Of a DNA stretch of 16,776 nucleotides, positions 14,392 through 16,776 are shown piece by piece (the first letter of the stretch is position 1; every line of letters begins with the position of its first letter). The notes beneath the pieces are model-generated. The model saw nothing but the letters and a program-made list of their open reading frames with translations, made no database searches and was not told the origin of the DNA. The translations under genes were made by a program, and so were the position numbers. Origin of the DNA: Chitinophaga pinensis (GTDB taxonomy: Bacteria; Bacteroidota; Bacteroidia; M30B66). The stretch is from contig CALQRR010000003.1 in the NCBI GenBank assembly GCA_943333015.1, positions 1 to 16,776 of the forward strand. Reading direction: 5' to 3'.

Positions 14392-16776
14392 ATGCGAATC
14401 CGACTCCTCCTTTTCCTACTGCTGCTCGCGCTAAAGCCTGCTGTTGCCCAGTTTTACAACGGGTCGAGGATGGATTTCGGCAAAAACCGAATTCAATATA
14501 AACCCATCGAATGGTCCTTTTACCGCTACGACCGCATGGATGTGTATTTTTATGCGGGAGGGAAAGAACTTTCCAAACGGGTTGCACAAACAGCAAAAGC
14601 AACTTTATTTGAATACGAACAGCTCTTTGACTATACACTCGAAAACCGCATGCAGTTGCTGGTATTCGATCGCTTATCAGATCTCAAACAAAGCAATGTA
14701 GGTTTAGGAGCAGAAAGTCTCAATAACCTCGGGGGAACAACCCGAATGGTTGGCAGTAAAGTGCTGCTCTATTATGAAAATGGAACAGCCGGTTTTGTCG
14801 AACAAATTCGTGCCGGAGTGGCAGAAGCGGTTGTGAATGAGTTTCTCTACGGGAGCGATTTCCGAGATCGGCTGCGCAGTTCCACTTTGCTCAATATTCC
14901 CGAATGGTATCACAAAGGCCTCGTCGCTTGGATGAGTCGCCCTTGGACCACCCGCATGGACGATCAGGTGCGTGATGGTATTCTCTCCGGACGTTATCTG
15001 AAGTTCAACCGAATTGAAGGTGCCGACGCCAGCATTGCCGGAGAATCTATCTGGCATTACATCGCTGCAACATATGGCGCACGCGTCATTCCCGATATTG
15101 TGGAAATGACTCGGGTAAGCAGGAGCGTTGAAAACGGATTTGAACTTGTTTTGGGAATCGGCCTCAAAGCCCTCACACAGGAATGGGTCAACTATTACGA
15201 CAAACGGTATTATAGCAACGACGCCTTGTTTAAGGAAAATGCCGGAAAAATACTGTCGGGCAAATACCGTAGAGGTTATGTGTACCGTGAAGCAAAACTC
15301 AGCAAGGACGGACGTTTTCTGGCTTGGGTAAGGAATGAACATGGGAAAAACATTCTTTTTCTAACCGATTTGCAAACCGGAAAACGGAAGCGGATCATGC
15401 GTATCGGACGGAAACTCCCGAATATGAACGATATGAGTTATCCCGTATTGGCCTGGCATCCCAACGGTGACTATCTGGTTTACTGCGATGAATTTAAAAG
15501 TCGCCTCCGGCTGAATTTCTATTCCGTGAAAGATGGACGGGTAGAACGGAAGTTTCTCGATCAGGTGCAGAAAGTGATGAGTTTGTCAATATCACCCAAT
15601 GGGAAGCACATAGCGATGGTTGCCTTGAAAGATGGACGCAACGATCTTTTTCTTTTCAGCAATATCGCCAATACATTTCAGGGATTAACCCATGATGAGT
15701 GGGATGAAGCCAATCCGCAATGGATGCCCGACGGGGAACAACTTATTTTCAGTTCAAACCGCAGCCGCGATTCGATCAGTGCACCCGGTTCCTTGCCCGC
15801 AATTCCTCCAACAGCACATGACCTTTTTCTGATTCGTCCGTTTGAAAAAACAGCCGTCTTACGCAGACTCACCAACACCCCACTGATTCACGAACAACAA
15901 GCAATTCCAACATCCTCCGTTTCCTTAAGCTATCTGAGCGATGCCAATGGAATCGTAAACCGGTATACGGCGCATTTCGACAGCAGTATTGCATTTGTAG
16001 ATACCATCACACATTATCGTTATTTCATGGTATCGCGTCCTGTAACAAATTACAAACAAGGCATTCTCCAGCATAGCCTATCGGCAGATGGCCGTGTTGC
16101 AGAAATCATCGAAAAAAACGGAAAACAAACCGTGCTTCTCACAACATTGGATACGGGCTTTGCTGAAAATGCACTATTGCCCGAAACGCAATGGTCACAG
16201 CAGCTCCATCCAATTACCATGAAACGCCCGGTTGAAAAGCCGAAATCCAAGATTCCAGGTGCATCTAAAGTGCGGAAAATCATTGTTTTTGGAGAAGATA
16301 AGTCAACCAAACAACCAGATTCAGGCCCCGTTTCAGCAGCCGAAAACCCCGCTACTGATACCTTCCGGGTAAGTCGACAACGGGTGTATGAAACTGCGTA
16401 TTATCCTGATTTTCTCGTCGCTCAAATTGATCGTGGTTTTTTGAACATGACCTATCAACCGTATACTGGGAGTGGCTTTCAAAATCCTCCCATCAACGGA
16501 TTATTCCGGATCGGACTGGCCGATTTGTTTGAAGATTACCGAATCACCGGTGGAATTCGTTTAGCTGGAAATCTCACAGGTAACGAATATCTGCTGGCCT
16601 TTCAATCATTAAAAAAGCGTCTCGATCGCACCTTGATTTTTCACCGACAAGGGCTGCAAAGCAATATTCTGGAAGGAACGCGGGTTTTGTTGCACACCCT
16701 GAGCGGCAAGTTATCGTATCCATTCAGCGAAGTAGCACGGTTAGACGGAAGCGTATCGTATCGGAATGACCGAACT
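14392..16776 (+). CDS. Large exported protein: peptidase-like domain, TolB-like propeller, barrel-like C-terminus (3' end outside window)
   Basis: The frame stays open for 795 codons to the window edge. A signal peptide (about 1-19, ending PAVA-QF) leads into a domain (about 25-285) resembling the MA-clan metallopeptidase fold. At the expected HExxH site the sequence is AEAVV (144-148), and the downstream 'W..EG' site reads EWYHKG (171-176), so the metal ligands appear lost. Residues about 298-500 hold WD40/TolB-like repeats (LSKDGRFLAWV, WHPNGDYLVYC, ISPNGKHIAMV, WMPDGEQLIFSS). A polar linker covers about 597-660. From about 664 a barrel-like region starts (LFRIGLADLFEDYRITGGIRLAG), recalling outer-membrane surface-antigen domains. 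It is probably an outer-membrane protein with a large periplasmic part. Similar Bacteroidota proteins are often called TolB-like. Function is unknown. Confidence 0.82.
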   Translation, partial: MRIRLLLFLLLLALKPAVAQFYNGSRMDFGKNRIQYKPIEWSFYRYDRMDVYFYAGGKELSKRVAQTAKATLFEYEQLFDYTLENRMQLLVFDRLSDLKQSNVGLGAESLNNLGGTTRMVGSKVLLYYENGTAGFVEQIRAGVAEAVVNEFLYGSDFRDRLRSSTLLNIPEWYHKGLVAWMSRPWTTRMDDQVRDGILSGRYLKFNRIEGADASIAGESIWHYIAATYGARVIPDIVEMTRVSRSVENGFELVLGIGLKALTQEWVNYYDKRYYSNDALFKENAGKILSGKYRRGYVYREAKLSKDGRFLAWVRNEHGKNILFLTDLQTGKRKRIMRIGRKLPNMNDMSYPVLAWHPNGDYLVYCDEFKSRLRLNFYSVKDGRVERKFLDQVQKVMSLSISPNGKHIAMVALKDGRNDLFLFSNIANTFQGLTHDEWDEANPQWMPDGEQLIFSSNRSRDSISAPGSLPAIPPTAHDLFLIRPFEKTAVLRRLTNTPLIHEQQAIPTSSVSLSYLSDANGIVNRYTAHFDSSIAFVDTITHYRYFMVSRPVTNYKQGILQHSLSADGRVAEIIEKNGKQTVLLTTLDTGFAENALLPETQWSQQLHPITMKRPVEKPKSKIPGASKVRKIIVFGEDKSTKQPDSGPVSAAENPATDTFRVSRQRVYETAYYPDFLVAQIDRGFLNMTYQPYTGSGFQNPPINGLFRIGLADLFEDYRITGGIRLAGNLTGNEYLLAFQSLKKRLDRTLIFHRQGLQSNILEGTRVLLHTLSGKLSYPFSEVARLDGSVSYRNDRT

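Noticed and set aside
14704..15342. 212-codon open frame on the minus strand
   Set aside because: It is antisense to the large exported protein, whose forward frame shows clear propeller motifs and a signal peptide; the reverse product shows no motif.
1..16776. Search by eye for tRNA genes, CRISPR repeats, insertion-sequence ends, tandem repeats and sigma-54 (-24/-12) promoters
   Set aside because: None was found. Partial sigma-54 resemblances inside rpoN lacked the GC doublet at the correct spacing; covariance-model and repeat-finder runs would be decisive.

Overview
The window reads as chromosomal DNA of a Bacteroidota member, probably an aerobic flavobacterium-like lineage. Four things point there: a secreted esterase with a type IX secretion (Por) sorting domain, promoter-like sites of the Bacteroidota type (TTG, about 20 bases, then TAnnTTTG), start codons without Shine-Dalgarno sequences, and outer-membrane barrel proteins that look typical of the phylum. 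It is densely coded housekeeping sequence. I see no tRNA, rRNA, insertion sequence, phage gene or CRISPR array, and no gene-free stretch longer than 268 bases.

Layout. Bases 1-1501 hold the end of homogentisate 1,2-dioxygenase and a complete 4-hydroxyphenylpyruvate dioxygenase. These are consecutive steps of tyrosine breakdown, closed by a strong terminator. Next come a T9SS-exported esterase (1617-3059), a small lipoprotein (3106-3618) and a YfiT/DinB-type metal protein (3621-4133). Asparaginyl-tRNA synthetase (4201-5637) follows its own promoter and meets, tail to tail, a secreted protein of unknown function (5639-6286, minus). Sigma-54 RpoN (6555-8036) overlaps by one base a secreted SGNH hydrolase (8036-8695), which abuts a convergent PAS-LuxR regulator (8696-9466, minus).

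The iron-sulfur segment (about 9590-11564) has a good promoter, two 6-5-6 inverted repeats near the expected transcription start, an A-type carrier, sufB and a strong terminator. The usual partners sufC, sufD and sufS are absent. The right part holds a TPR/outer-membrane barrel protein (11604-12758), a convergent overlapping EamA transporter (12717-13652, minus), a metallo-beta-lactamase-fold hydrolase (13698-14336, minus), and the first 795 codons of a very long exported protein (14392 to the window end). That last protein joins a peptidase-like domain lacking its metal ligands, a TolB-like propeller and a barrel-like segment.

I found no convincing new defence, mobile or biosynthetic system. 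The points most worth following are the operator-like repeats and truncated suf operon, the multi-domain pseudopeptidase/propeller/barrel protein, the dyad around the LuxR promoter, and the three convergent gene pairs with no space between them.
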